Shown: positions 11,565-22,977, counted from the first letter of the stretch. The stretch is DNA of 64,000 nt from Aphidius gifuensis (GCF_014905175.1 NC_057791.1:11288177-11352176), one strand, 5' to 3'. Notes: generated from the letters alone by a model not told the origin. A program made the numbers and translations.

Positions 11565-12517
11565 AAAAAAATTTAGAATAACGTTCAAAAAAAAAAAAAA
11601 TATTGTCTTGTAATTATCAAATCTAATTATTTGTGTAACTAACATAACCTCCATGACTTCTTGACACTTTATTGTGGTGAATCTGGTTAATAAATTACTA
11701 AATAAATAAATGTATATCTATCAACATATAATCACAAAAACTACAATATTCTATTACTTTCCCGATTATAATTACTATGATTATCAATTATTCATAATAA
11801 TAATTATTATTATAAAACTATCATTATTATTATTAATTTATTTGAAATAATAATCAAATAATTTTTTTTTATTGTTGAGGATTAATAAATTTTATTTTTA
11901 ATTACAATAAAAATTGTTGTATTTCTAATAATTTTTATTAATAATTTAATAAATTTTGTTTGACGCACTATAAAAATTATTATGCGGCCAACAAATTTTG
12001 TTGTGCCAGCATAGTAAAATTCGTTGTGCTATGTTTAACAAAATTTATTTGCTGGTAAAACAGTTTTTATTAAATTCTTATTTGGCCACCTTTTTATTGT
12101 GTTAGCACAACAATTTTTATTGGGAACTTCTCTCCGTGGATCGTCTTAAAAAAGAGACGATCGTACTTATTTTACAGACGCTCATCTTTCATCTTAGAAG
12201 ATCGTCTTTTTAAGAAAAACAATTTGTGACTCGACGGAATCCTGCATCGTTCTAGAAAGTAGACAAATAAGGACGATAACAGGATGAGAAAAAAAAGACA
12301 TCTTAAAAAATTTGATCTTGGGATCTCTTTCAGGCTTCACCAGAACGCAAAAGTGAAAAGACTGAGCAGAACTGAAAAATTTCAACTTGTAGGGGGGAGG
12401 GGGGTACTGATGAAAATCCAAGTTTTTTCTCGAGATGAAACTCATCTCTGTAAGTGCCACCAGCGATACATTTCAGAGACTCTCCATTATACCGGCATAT
12501 ATATATCTATAGGTATA
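11565..12517. other. A+T-rich non-coding stretch
   Basis: No gene is supported. Around 11990-12120 there are variants of CAACAAAATTTGTTG-type palindromic words. Between 12140 and 12240 there is a cluster of GATCGTC/GACGATC words. An 80-codon frame around 12284-12535 has no recognisable domain and no supporting context. Confidence 0.45.
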
Positions 12518-13434
12518 CAGACTGTCCCATTTTAATTGGATAATGGATTTTTCTTGAAAAATATAGCTCAAATTGAAAAATGATCCAAGTAAAAGTTGTA
12601 GAGTTTGGAGGGGGACCTAAAAAAAAAAAAAAAAAAAAATTCAAAAAATACAAAATGGCGGAGTTTCAGGTATGAACATATTTTTTTTAAATGGATACTG
12701 TATTTTTTTTTTGCACCAAAATGTTTCTTACATCAAAACTAACACTTTTTATTTGAAAAATTTTTCGATAAAATCACTTTTTTTTCGGCCCGATTTTATC
12801 TGTTGATGGATTTTCCTAAAAAAAAAATGGCTTTGATTTGAAAATAATATTTGGAAAAGTTGTAGCGTTTAGAAACTCAAAAACGAAAAAAAAAAAAAAT
12901 TTGGTAAAAAAATGGCAGAGTGAGAAGCATGGATAAAAAAATTGGACTTAGCCAAAAAATTTTATTTAAAAAAAGTGTTAGTCTTGAAGCGAACAATTTT
13001 TTAGTAAAAAAAAATTACACCTAACCTCAAAAAAAAAAGATGTTCTTACAAAATTTTTTTTTTCTTTTCGTGTTTGTCTTCCTGAATGCTACAACTTTTC
13101 CAAATATCATTTTTGAATCTGAGCTATATTTTTTGAGGAAAATCCATCAACAGACAAAATTGGGCCAAAAAAAAAAGTGATTTTATCGAAATATTTTTCA
13201 AAAAAAAAGTGTTAGTTTTGATGTAAGAAACATTTTGGTGCAAAAAAAAAATACAGTATCCATTTAAAAAAACTATGTTCATACCTGAAACTCCGCCATT
13301 TTGAATTTTTTTAATTTTTTTTTTTTTTTTTCTAGGTCCCCCTCCAAACCCTACAACTTTTACTTGGATCATTTTTCAATTTGAGCTATATTTTTCAAGA
13401 AAAATCTGTTATCCAATTAAAATGGGACAGTCTG
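12518..13434. mobile_element. 917-bp Tc1/mariner-like MITE with ~300-bp inverted arms
   Basis: Ends are CAGACTGTCCCATTTTAATT and its mirror, with TA immediately outside on both sides, the hallmark of Tc1/mariner-type target duplication. The arms match over roughly 300 bases, including GGAGGGGGACCT and CAAAATGGCGGAGTTTCAGG. The short open frames inside are shadows of the arms. No transposase remains. Confidence 0.88.
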
Positions 13435-13759
13435 TATATATAAATCTATAGAGACTGTCTACAAGCTCGTTGTTTCAGAAATAGTAAAACCTCAGAGATG
13501 ATCATCTTTGTAAGCGAGATAGTATTAATTTATAAATTTTTTATGTTATTACTAATAAAGTCAATTATTAATCCTAATCAAACTGATAGAAAACTGCAAA
13601 AAAAAAAAAATTGAGTACGAACGGAACTTTTTATAGAATTAACTTAGAAGATATGTAATATAATAAAAAAAAAATTTAGAAGATATAGTACACGGAGAGA
13701 ATTTTTTTGTGGAATTTACCAAAAAAAAATATTTATTTTTACATGGTCACCACGACTAA

Positions 13760-13880
13760 AGATGTAGCTAAGGAATTAATGTTGCCAAAGAATTATGTTT
13801 TAAAGAAATATATTTGCTTGAAAAATTATTCTTTGGCAACATTAATTCCTTAGCTACTTTTTTCCCTTAGCTACTGCTTT
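13760..13880. repeat. Single CCTTAGCTAC-family hairpin
   Basis: TAGCTAAGGAATTAATGTTG and GCCAAAGAATTATG pair with CATTAATTCCTTAGCTAC and TTCTTTGGC a few tens of bases later. This is one unit of the hairpin family found in arrays at 15.4, 40.6 and 42.4 kb. Confidence 0.7.
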
Positions 13881-14841
13881 TCCTTGGGATTTTTATTTAT
13901 CAAAATAAATTGCATATTTTTTTTTTGTTTCATAAAGTAAAATACCAAGGAGTAGTAGCAGATCACTAATTAATTATTCAAATTCTATTCTTTCTGTAGA
14001 CATTATCTGATAGTGTTTAATTTACATGGTAACACTGTAAAAATAAATATGTTATCATTGAATCGAAACTCAGTAACATTTATTGAAAAAAAAAAAAATT
14101 ATATCGGTTTAATTTTACATGGTAACACTGTAAAAATAAAAATGTTATTCATCGAATTTCATATAAACAAGTAAACACACAAAATTTACATGGTTTCTCG
14201 TAGAAATATACGGGTCTTACAGATATAAATTGTCAATTACGAGGGGCTATCCACGGCTGGATTTAGTGACACCATGACTACATAATGTAGTCAAAAAAGA
14301 CAAATACTACACCTACTACACCTTATAATAACTACAATAACTACACCTTGACTACACCAACAAAATATGATGACTACAATACTACAATGACTACACCATT
14401 TACTACAATAACTACACTGTCCATAACATTTTTCAAGTTTTTATTATTATTATTGATATTTTCATTAATATTATTATTATAATATAATGGAATCATTTAT
14501 GAGGGATAATCCCAGGTAGAAATCGTATGTCAATTTGACGTCAATTTGAAGTCATTTTTTGACTTTAGACATCAAATTGACGTCAAACTTTGACGTCAAT
14601 TTGAGGTCAAAATTTAATGGTTTTTAATAAAAAATTGACTTTCTGTTAGATGGCGTGACTATCGACGCAATAAAGGAAAGTGGTTCTCAATTTCGTTAAA
14701 TAGTTAATATTAGTATATTTATATTGTTTATAAATATAATAATATTATTATTTATTAAGAAGTTGAGGTTAAAGTAAAATATTTATACGATTTTATTGAA
14801 TTCATTTCTTCTCGCGAAATTTAAATAAAAATTAAATAAAA

Positions 14842-15438
14842 TTGTATAAGACTAGAATCGATGACAATGATGATTCTGATGGTGACAGTAGAGATTCAAG
14901 TGATGACAGTAGAGATTCAAGTGATGTTAATGATTCTGGCGACGACAATGTTGATAGACATGGTGACAATGATGATTCAGGTGATGTTAATGATTCTGGT
15001 GATGACAATGTTGATAGACATGGTGCCAGTGATGATTCAAGTTATGATAATGTTGATGGACATGGTGACAATGATGATTCAGTTGATGTTAATGATTCTG
15101 GTGGTGACAATGTTGATAGACATGGTGGCAGTGATGATTCAAGTTATAATAATGTTGATGGACATGGTGACAATGATGATTCAGGTGATGACAATGTTGA
15201 TAGACATGGTGACAGTGATGATTTAAGTTATGATAATGTTGATGGACATGGTGACAATGATGATTCAGTTGATGTTAATGATTCTGGTGGTGACAATGTT
15301 GATAGACATGGTGGCAGTGATGATTCAAGTTATAATAATGTTGATGGACATGGTGACAATGATGATTCAGGTGATGTTAATGATTCTGGTGGTGACAATG
15401 TTAATAGACATGGTGACAGTGATGTTTCAAGGAAATAA
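14842..15438 (+). repeat. Coding-like Asp/Asn/Ser minisatellite (open frame of 198 codons)
   Basis: A tandem array keeps one frame open from 14842 to 15438. The repeated protein phrase is DNVDRHGxxDDSxxDN with spacers such as VNDSGGDNV and YNNVDGHGDN. The basic DNA unit is about 60 bases and there is a higher-order unit of about 170 bases, near-identical between copies. Other frames are also open because of the repeat. The frame does not begin at a clear ATG with context. It stops at the first bases of a CCTTAGCTAC hairpin array. I do not recognise a family. It may be a simple repeat that happens to be open; no evidence of expression is visible. Confidence 0.5.
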
Positions 15439-15895
15439 TTCCTTAGTCACATTAATTCCTTAGCTACATCTTTACCTTAGCTACTGCTTTTCCTTGGACA
15501 TTTTTTATTTATTTTATAAATAAAATACATGTTAATTTATTTTTCAAAAATACAAATGTCCAAGAAAAAGCAGTAGCTAAGGAGAAAATGTAGCTAAGGA
15601 ATTAATGTGACTAAGGAATTATTTCCTTGAAACATAATTCTTTGGCAACCTCAATTCCTTAGCTACATCTTTTCCTTAGCTACTGCTTTTTTTTGGACAT
15701 TTTTTATTTATTTTATAAATAAAATACATGTAAATTAATTTTTTAAAAATACAAATGTCCAAGAAAAAGCAGTAGCTAAGGAATTAATGTGACTAAGGAA
15801 TTATTTCATTGAAACATAATTCTTTGGCAACCTCAATTCCTTAGCTACATCTTTTCCTTAGCCACTTCCTTTCCTTGGACATTTTTATTTTTTAA
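15439..15895. repeat. Hairpin array, CCTTAGCTAC family
   Basis: Alternating inverted half-units: GTCCAAGAAAAAGCAGTAGC followed by TAAGGAATTAATGTGAC pairs with the reversed forms ATTCCTTAGCTACATC and GCTACTGCTTTTCCTTGGAC. The loop contains the palindrome ATTTTATAAATAAAAT. About two and a half hairpins are present. The family recurs at 40610-41000 and 42425-43030. Confidence 0.85.
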
Positions 15896-16154
15896 AAATT
15901 AAAAAATAAGGAATTATCAAAGATTACAAATTAATTTCTCTGATATCTCTAGCTATATGAACCAACATACATTAAAATATCCTGAATATTTCGTTAGATT
16001 TCAATTTTTTCTACATTTTTAATGTTCAAATTTTCTTTATATTTTTTTATTATATTATGTTTCGATTTAGTATCCGTATTAATAAAAAAAACTTCTTCTC
16101 TTGTATTCAGTGAAGATCATTCTTAATAAGGATTAAAATTTTATACCTTTCACA

Positions 16155-16286
16155 ATAGCGTGCGATAGCTTAGGGGATAAGGCACTCGGTTTAGAATATA
16201 GGTTCCATAGGTTTAGGTAGAGTCACAGGTTCGAATCCCGGTCGGGACTGTCATCACAAAAAAACAAAAAAAAAAAAAAAAAAACA
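16155..16286 (+). repeat. tRNA-derived SINE with poly-A tail
   Basis: A box GATAGCTTAGGGGATAAGGC and B box GGTTCGAATCC are both good, and a T arm is visible. The region between them is expanded compared with a tRNA. An A-rich tail (about 16257-16286) follows, as in retroposed SINEs. A related copy is at 41150-41280. Confidence 0.7.
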
Positions 16287-16628
16287 ATGAACAATATGTA
16301 TAATACTATTTTTTTTTTTTTGTTCATTTAGCATTGGTAAAAAAAAAACTAAATATTTCATTTTATTTTTATATGGTCACCCTTAAAAAAACTTATTAAA
16401 ATAAATTTTAATTTTACATTATGCTATGTGAAAAAGAAAACATTTCAAAAATATAACATCCGTTTTATTTTTACATGTTACACTGTGAAAATTCTAATGT
16501 ATACACAGAAATTAACAAGTTCTCCTTTTTAAATTACATTGTTGGCACTTCGATCCCAACTGTCGTGGTGACCATGTAAAAATAAATATTTTTTTTGGTA
16601 AATTTCACAAAAAAATTCTCTCCGTGTA

Positions 16629-17715
16629 AAAGACTCATTGGTCTACCTGTTGCACTATGTAATGCACCACAACCACCATGATGTTGATGATGTTCAGCAC
16701 TACTATCTTCATTTTCAGTTTGACTTAATGCTGAACTAACATATGTTGATTATGTTGGTGTTGATGCACGATGTACTGGTGCAACAAGCATAGCATTTGG
16801 TTTTGACCATAAATGCATTGGTTGTGCTGTCATTGTTGTTGATAATGATGTTGTGTGTTGGTGCTGATGGTGCAGCAACTAATACCACGCAACTAATAAT
16901 TTCAGTTTTTGTATCACCACAACGTTCATGTGCTTGGGCTAATGTTTCAGTGGCATCACGACAATATATTTTTCCGGAATCACTATTATGCTCATGAATG
17001 AAGCTAGTCTCATCCATCGGTATTCTATCTGGTACATTTTTATAACCACCATTTAAACAATCAACAACATTTGATGACCAACTACGATCATGATAACATG
17101 AACAATTATCTGGACATGTCATTTTACAATCGCAGGCATCAAAATCATAATGACATAAGGCAAAACAATGTGTTTCATAATTACATAACGAATCATTTGA
17201 CTTTAATGATAATGATGGTCTTTTATGTGTTGCTTGTATGTGTATCATATCAAACACAACTGAATCTCAATCCATAACACGTGGATATTGTCTTGTACGT
17301 GATAATTCATTTTTTTTAACAACCATTCCATTGTACAATCACATATTATTGGATTATTACCAATATAAAATTCAGGTAATGTTTTATCAATTGACACTTG
17401 TTGAATTTTAAATGCTGTAACATAATACAACTTTTTCAATATTAATTTTGATTATAAATGTACCTGGTATTACGTATTTTATTATGATTTAAAAATATAA
17501 TGTTTCAATTTTATTTGATATATTTGAACCAGTTATATCATTTATTAAATTATAACTAGCATCAAAAATTTTAATATTAATATTATCTTTATTTATATAA
17601 TAATTACCTAATTTAGATATTTGATTATTAGGCACATCAAGCCATTCAAGACTTGTTGGTAAATGGCTATAATCAAACCATAATAATTTATTATCAGATA
17701 TATGTTTTAGAGGTG
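16629..17715 (-). pseudogene. Toll-like receptor pseudogene (Toll-6/Toll-7/Tollo type), internally deleted
   Basis: The parent gene encodes a membrane receptor with leucine-rich repeats (LRRs), cysteine clusters, one membrane span and an intracellular TIR domain. On the minus strand the remnant reads in order: LRRs with LLWFDYSHLPTSLEWLDVPN and IKIFDASYNLINDI (17715-17520); an LRR C-terminal cap with LPEFYIGNNPIICDCTMEWL (about 17395-17320); the cysteine cluster and N-terminal cap ETHCFALCHYDFDACDCKM, then TCPDNCSCYHDRSWSSNVVD and GGYKNVPDRIPMD (about 17200-17015); and finally the cytoplasmic tail with LVAPVHRASTPT, SSALSQTENEDSSAEHH and GRPMSLL (16800-16632). Most of the second LRR block, the membrane span and the TIR domain are missing. 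Several frameshifts and stops are present. The tail ends exactly at the TA flanking the CACGGAGAGAA element. There is no intron trace, and the parent genes of this class commonly have a single large coding exon, so duplication or retroposition are both possible. Confidence 0.9.
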
Positions 17716-18240
17716 CTTATTAAAAAAATACGTTATTTCTGAAGAAAAAGTATTGTCCAAGTTAGGATATCATATTACCAGGGCTAACGATTGGAACAAT
17801 GATGACAATAATGAAAGTGATAAAAATGATGATAGTGATTGATATATATTAGCATGTAATTTGTTCGTTATGTTGTCTATGTTTCAATGTAATTAAAAAC
17901 TGTTGAAAAATTTATCAAATTACAAAAGTATCAATATAAAAATTATAAATGTTTTCTCAATAATATTGACCATTATTCTCACAGGTAATTTATTGGATAA
18001 TAAATTTAATAATTTAATTTTTAAAGCTGATGTCGAGAAATTTAGAGAACCACTGCTGGCCCCCTAATGGAACCTGGCACGCCGTTTAGTATAAGTTATA
18101 TCAAGTTAAAAAGTATTACTTTTGACCTCAAATTGACGTCAATTTGACCTCTTTTTGAGGTCTGATATTGACGTCAATTTGACAAGAGTAGTCAAAAAGT
18201 GACAACTTTTTCTACCTGGGATGATATAATGAAATTTAAT
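17716..18240. other. Non-coding sequence up to the nested element end
   Basis: No gene was recognised. Between about 18115 and 18200 lie the TTGACGTCAA subterminal repeats of the CCCAGGTAGAAA element. Confidence 0.45.
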
Positions 18241-18839
18241 TTATTGGACTGTATTTATTTTCTTTCCCGATACATTTAATAAACTTCCAATAATATTATA
18301 TAATATTTAGTATACATTTTCATATATATATATTATAGATATATATATATATAAGATATACGTAAAGAATATTATACTATATAGTGTTATTATATAAAGA
18401 AAATATATATATATTTTTTAAATTTTCATTGAAAATATTGTTTTATTTCTAGAACTGTGATCTCACTTTTTTTTTTTTATTTTTTCTTTATTATTATTTT
18501 TCTGGTGTAACTACGAATGACTACATAATACTTGGAAATACTACACCATACTACATGAAACTACGAATAACTACATAAAATAACTACAAAAGTTGTAGTC
18601 AAAAAATTACAAGTACTACGTAACTACACTGTTACTTCACGATACTACACCATGACTACATTCAGAGTGACACCATGACTACACCAATGAATAGCCCCTC
18701 GATAATAACCATTATAATAAGTGAGAATTAGTCGCTGAAATGACGTCGGCCATGATTTTTACGATACCACTACAGTACTATATGCTGCGGATTTCTCTCC
18801 GTGTAATTATATCTAAAAATATATTTTCATATATAATTA

Positions 18840-21800
18840 TATCTAAAGATATATTTTTTTATATATAATAAGATGTTTTCATTTTTTCCCGGGAAGACAG
18901 TTTTTTTGAAATTGTAATGTCCTGCGGTAAGCGCCGAACTTTTTTTATTTTAGATAAATTGTATTTTATAAAATTATATATTCAGGGTCCAGTTATGCTG
19001 TCCTTAGCTCCATCTTATGAATTATAAGGGTAACATTTGAGGGAGTAAACGCATCCCCGAACACCTCCGAATATTCCCGACCTACCCTACGGTCAGCTTG
19101 TGCCATTGACCCAGGATATCGATCAGTTCACTATTATTATAAATTATTTGTGTTTAATTTGTGTACTATTCTCGCGTATTTTTCAGGTTCCTTTTTACCT
19201 CTCCCTACATTACGCAATTTATTATCTCTCTACCTTTCTAATGTACCTTTGCTGGGCAGGATAAACAGGGTTAATAAAAATACATATCTAACTGGAATAT
19301 TTTATAGGGCAATATTGATTGTCTAATAAATAATCCGGCTACGATATTTCAAAATCATAAAAACATTATAATTTGCTGATTTTGTGAATAGATGATTAAT
19401 TTCACGGGAAATAAGTAGACGATCGTCAACGATCGTTGAAGATGTCATATTTGTCCACATCTTTGTCGATTACCGTCGATCACTGTCGATCGCTATCGAT
19501 ATACAACAATCTACAGAAAAATATACAGTTTATATTAATTATTAACTTATGTTGGAGAATTTATCATAATTATAATTATTGAAATATATTTGCAACTTAA
19601 ATTAAAAAAAAAAAAAAATATTCCTGAGTATATTATAATTATAATCAATTCTCCAGCGTAAGTGGAGAATATTATAATCCGTATTGATCCAGGAAAGATC
19701 CATTTTAAATGAACATTTTAAAAAATTTGGTTCCATTTTTATAACTAAATTCGACCCTTCTGATTTCAATAAAAATATTTAAAAAATTCTATCCCCCCGG
19801 GAAAGGGTTAAAAAAAAAATTAATTAAAAATAAAATAATTGATTCCGCGATCCCTGTTAGAATTAGATAAAAATGTTCCAAATAAAAGTTGTAGAGAATA
19901 ATATTTTAGGGGGGGTAAGTCGAATAAGTTTTTTTTTTTAACCATCCGTTTTCGCGTAATTAATTTTTAAAGTTTTATATTTTTTGATTAACGCGTTTCC
20001 CCTCACGAGTCCCCACTCAAAATTCTCCTGCGCGACCGCGATAGATATATATAAAAAAAAGAGATAGTTTTATTTTGACCCGACGTTACCCGACGCTACT
20101 CGACTGTACCCGACTCGACGCACACACGCACACACAGCTGTTGTATTTACACGCTCCGTAAAAGTATTGGTGACATAAACTTTTAAATTCGATTTCTATC
20201 AATTCTCTCAATTTTCGCGTCGTCGGCTCGAACTAACAACAAAAGCAATTGTTAATAAAAAAAGAATCTTAACAAATAGCCCCACCATTCAAAAATGCAT
20301 CGATTTAAAAAATTTTTTTTTCGTCATATTATAAATCAAATAAACTATCGTATGCGCATAATAATATTGCTATTTCTATTTTCTCGCGGCCCGTAATTAT
20401 TTTTTGGGGGAAAAGGGGTGGTTTTTTCGTGAAAATGTCCTACAACGAAATCAATGTACTACAAATAAAGGAAATTTTCCCGTTTTTATTTTTTTTTTCC
20501 GTCCATTATTAAAAAAGGTTATTCATGATTTTTCCGACAAAAATATTTTATTTTCAATTCTTTTCGCGACGCGTAATTATTTTTCGGGGAAAAGGGGTGG
20601 TTTTTTCGTGAAAATGGCCTACAACGAAATTAAAGTACTACAAATAAAGAAAATTTTCCCGTTTTTATTTTTTTTTCCAGTCAATTATTTGATATTTCTC
20701 CGACAAAAATATTTTATTTTCAATTCTTATCGCGACGCGTAATTATTTTTCGGGGAAAAGGGGTGGTTTTTTCGTGAAAATGGCATACAACGAAATTGTT
20801 GTAGTACAATTAAAGAAAATTTTCCCGTTTTTATTTTTTTTTTCAGTCAATTATTTGAAGAGTTATTTGATATTTCTCCGACACAAATATTTTATTTTCA
20901 ATTCTTTTCGCGACGCATAATTATTTTTGGGGGGCAAAGGGGTGGTTTTTTCGCGAAAATGTCTGACAACGAAATTAATGTATTACGATTGAGGAAAATT
21001 TTTCGGTTTTCATTTTTTTTTTCCGTTCATTATTCAAAAAGTTATTCGCAATTACTTCGGCAAATATATTTTTATTTCTATTCTTTTCGCGTTTTGGTGG
21101 AAAAGGGGTAGTTATTTCGCGAAAATGCTATATATAAAAATTGATGTACTACAATTAAAGAAAACTTTCCCGTTTTCATTTTATTTTTCAGTCAATTATT
21201 TGGAGAGTTATTTGATATTTCTCCGACAAAAATATTTTATTTTCAATTCTTTTCGCGACGGGTAATTATTTTTTGGGGAAAAGGGGTGGTTTTTTCGTGA
21301 AAATGGCATCCAACGAAATTAAAGTACTACAATTGAAGAAAATTTTCCCGTTTTTATTTTTTTTTTCCCTTGATTATTTAAAAAGTTATTCGCGATAACT
21401 ACGGCAAAAATATTTTTTTTTCTATTCTTTTCGCGTAGCGTGATTATTTTTTGGGGAAAAAGGGTGGTTATATCGCAAAAAAAAAATTGTAATATATAGT
21501 AGAAAATAGGTAGATTATTATAATATAAATAAATTTTTGTGTTTAATATTTGCATTAACAAATAAAAATCTTTATATAATTGATTTTTTTTTCTTTTATT
21601 TGTTAGTGTAAATATTTATTGTTAATAAGGTACGACACAAAAATTTATTTATTTTATAATAATCTACACATTTTCTACTATATCTTACAATTTTTTTTTT
21701 CGCGAAATAACCACCCTTTTTCCCACAAAAATAATCACGCTACGCGAAAAGAATAGAAATAAAAATATTTTTGCCGGAGTAATCGCGAATAACTTTTTGA

Positions 21801-22760
21801 ATAATGAACGGAAAAAAAAATGAAAACCGAAAAATTTTCCTCAATTGTTATACATTAATTTCGTTGTCAGACGTTTTCGCGAAAAAACCACCCCTTTGCC
21901 CCCCAAAAATAATTATGCGTCGCGAAAAGAATTGAAAATAAAATATTTTTGTCGGAGAAATATCAAATAACTCTTCAAATAATTGACTGAAAAAAAAAAT
22001 AAAAACGGGAAAATTTTCTTTTATTGTACTACAACAATTTCGTTGTATGCCATTTTCACGAAAAAACCACCCCTTTTCCCCGAAAAATAATTACGCGTCG
22101 CGAAAAGAATTGAAAATAAAATATTTTTGTCGGAGAAATATCAAATAACTCTTCAAATAATTGACTGAAAAAAAAAATAAAAACGGGAAAATTTTCTTTA
22201 TTTGTAGTACTTTAATTTCGTTGTAGGCCATTTTCACGAAACAACCACCCCTTTTCCCCGAAAAATAATTACGTAATAATATTACGGCACTAGTTATAAT
22301 AATTTTTTTATAAAAATGGAACCAAATTTTTTAAAATGTTCATTTAAAATGGATCTTTCCTGGATCAATACGGATTATAATATTCTCCACTTACGCTGGA
22401 GAATTGATTATAATTATAATATACTCAGGAATATTTTTTTTTTTTTTAATTTAAGTTGCAAATATATTTCAATAATTATAATTATGATAAATTCTCCAAC
22501 ATAAGTTAATAATTAATATAAACTGTATATTTTTCTGTCGATTGTTGTATATCGATAGCGATCGACAGTGATCGACGGCAATCGACAAAGATGTGGACAA
22601 ATACGACATCTTCAACGATCGTTGACGATCGTCTACTTATTTCCCGTGAAATTAATCATCTATTCACAAAAACAGCAAATTATAATGTTTTTATGATTTC
22701 AAAAAAATTGTCTTTCCGGGAAAAAATGAAAACATCTTATTATATATAAAAATATATCTT
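18840..22760. mobile_element. Large foldback element, copy 1, arms with tandem subrepeats
   Basis: ATAATAAGATGTTTTCATTT at 18868 is mirrored near 22735, and 19360-19745 mirrors 22310-22700, including runs of GATCGTC and CGATCACTGTCGATC. The left arm alone has a ~430-bp insertion (about 18922-19350) compared with the right arm. Inside, a ~180-bp unit containing CGCGACGCGTAATTATTTTT and GGGGAAAAGGGGTGGTTTTT repeats about six times on the plus strand (20377-21477). It then repeats about three times inverted (21690-22275). Long arms with tandem subrepeats resemble Foldback/Galileo-type elements of flies, but no transposase is seen and the superfamily is not established. Confidence 0.82.
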
Positions 22761-22977
22761 TAGATATGGATCATATATTTTTCTGTGGATTGTTGTATTT
22801 CGATAGCAATCGACAGTGATCGACGGTGATCGACAAAGATGTGGACAAATATGACATTTTCAATGATCGTCCGTAAACGATCGCTGACGATCGTTGACGA
22901 TCGTCTACTTTTTCCCCGGGAATTATCAAAAATACGTAGCCTTAGAAATTGAACATTAAAGTAAGAAATCAAAGTAA
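22761..22977. repeat. Partial duplication of the foldback arm
   Basis: 22770-22915 repeats the GATCGACAGTGATCGACGG to GACGATCGTCTACTT section of the adjacent arm (22535-22640) in the same orientation, with small differences. It looks like a tandem extension of the right arm. Confidence 0.65.

Larger units (their letters stand above)
8376..12138. mobile_element. Composite bounded by CACGGAGAGAAGTT termini
   Basis: The left end CACGGAGAGAAGTTTCCAAT (8376) is mirrored by ATTGGGAACTTCTCTCCGTG (ending 12138), giving ~20-bp terminal inverted repeats. GA lies just outside both ends. No transposase is visible. The interior is an accumulation of other elements: the GATCAAG-repeat sequence, the CCCGGG element, a 957-bp inverted-repeat element and a 400-bp direct repeat. 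It may be a real non-autonomous element enlarged by insertions, or two unrelated termini; the precise end match favours the former. Confidence 0.55.
13691..16626. mobile_element. CACGGAGAGAA-ended element inserted in the Toll pseudogene, TA target duplication
   Basis: The left end CACGGAGAGAATTTTTTTGT (13691) is mirrored by the sequence ending TTCTCTCCGTG (16626) with about 67 matching bases, inward to GGTCACCACGAC. TA lies outside both ends (13689-13690 and 16627-16628). Immediately beyond the right TA the Toll receptor tail begins, so the insertion point is inside a former coding sequence. Subterminal repeats of TTTACATGGTAACACTGTAA occur at 14023, 14111 and near 16461. The interior carries hairpins, a coding-like minisatellite and a tRNA-like SINE. 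Confidence 0.7.
14511..18220. mobile_element. CCCAGGTAGAAA-ended element with TTGACGTCAA subterminal repeats
   Basis: CCCAGGTAGAAA at 14511 mirrors TTTCTACCTGGG ending at 18220. Just inside both ends are several copies of AATTTGACGTCAATTTGA, a palindromic word that would bind a protein symmetrically. The same TTCTACCTGGG terminus occurs alone near 47750, 50055 and 57500, so this is a family. The interval contains the minisatellite, a hairpin array, a SINE and the Toll pseudogene. No transposase is seen. Confidence 0.65.
14241..18700. mobile_element. Element rich in GACTACACC words, ends GAGGGGCTAT, split by a nested element
   Basis: The left end GAGGGGCTATCCACGG (14241) and the right end (ending CAATGAATAGCCCCTC at 18700) are near mirror images, and both flanks of the nested element at 14511-18220 are dense in TGACTACA/TGTAGTCA words. 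Removing the nested part leaves about 750 bases. A related right-end copy lies at 34656-35020 (reverse orientation). The interval overlaps the CACGGAGAGAA element without being nested in it, so at least one boundary pair has been rearranged. Confidence 0.6.

Noticed and set aside
14861..15463. Alternative Met/Ile-rich frames of the minisatellite
   Set aside because: They are shadows of the same tandem repeat in another frame.
20377..21477. CRISPR-like array
   Set aside because: Units are about 180 bases, continuous and diverged, with no unique spacers, and they lie in foldback arms of a eukaryotic genome.
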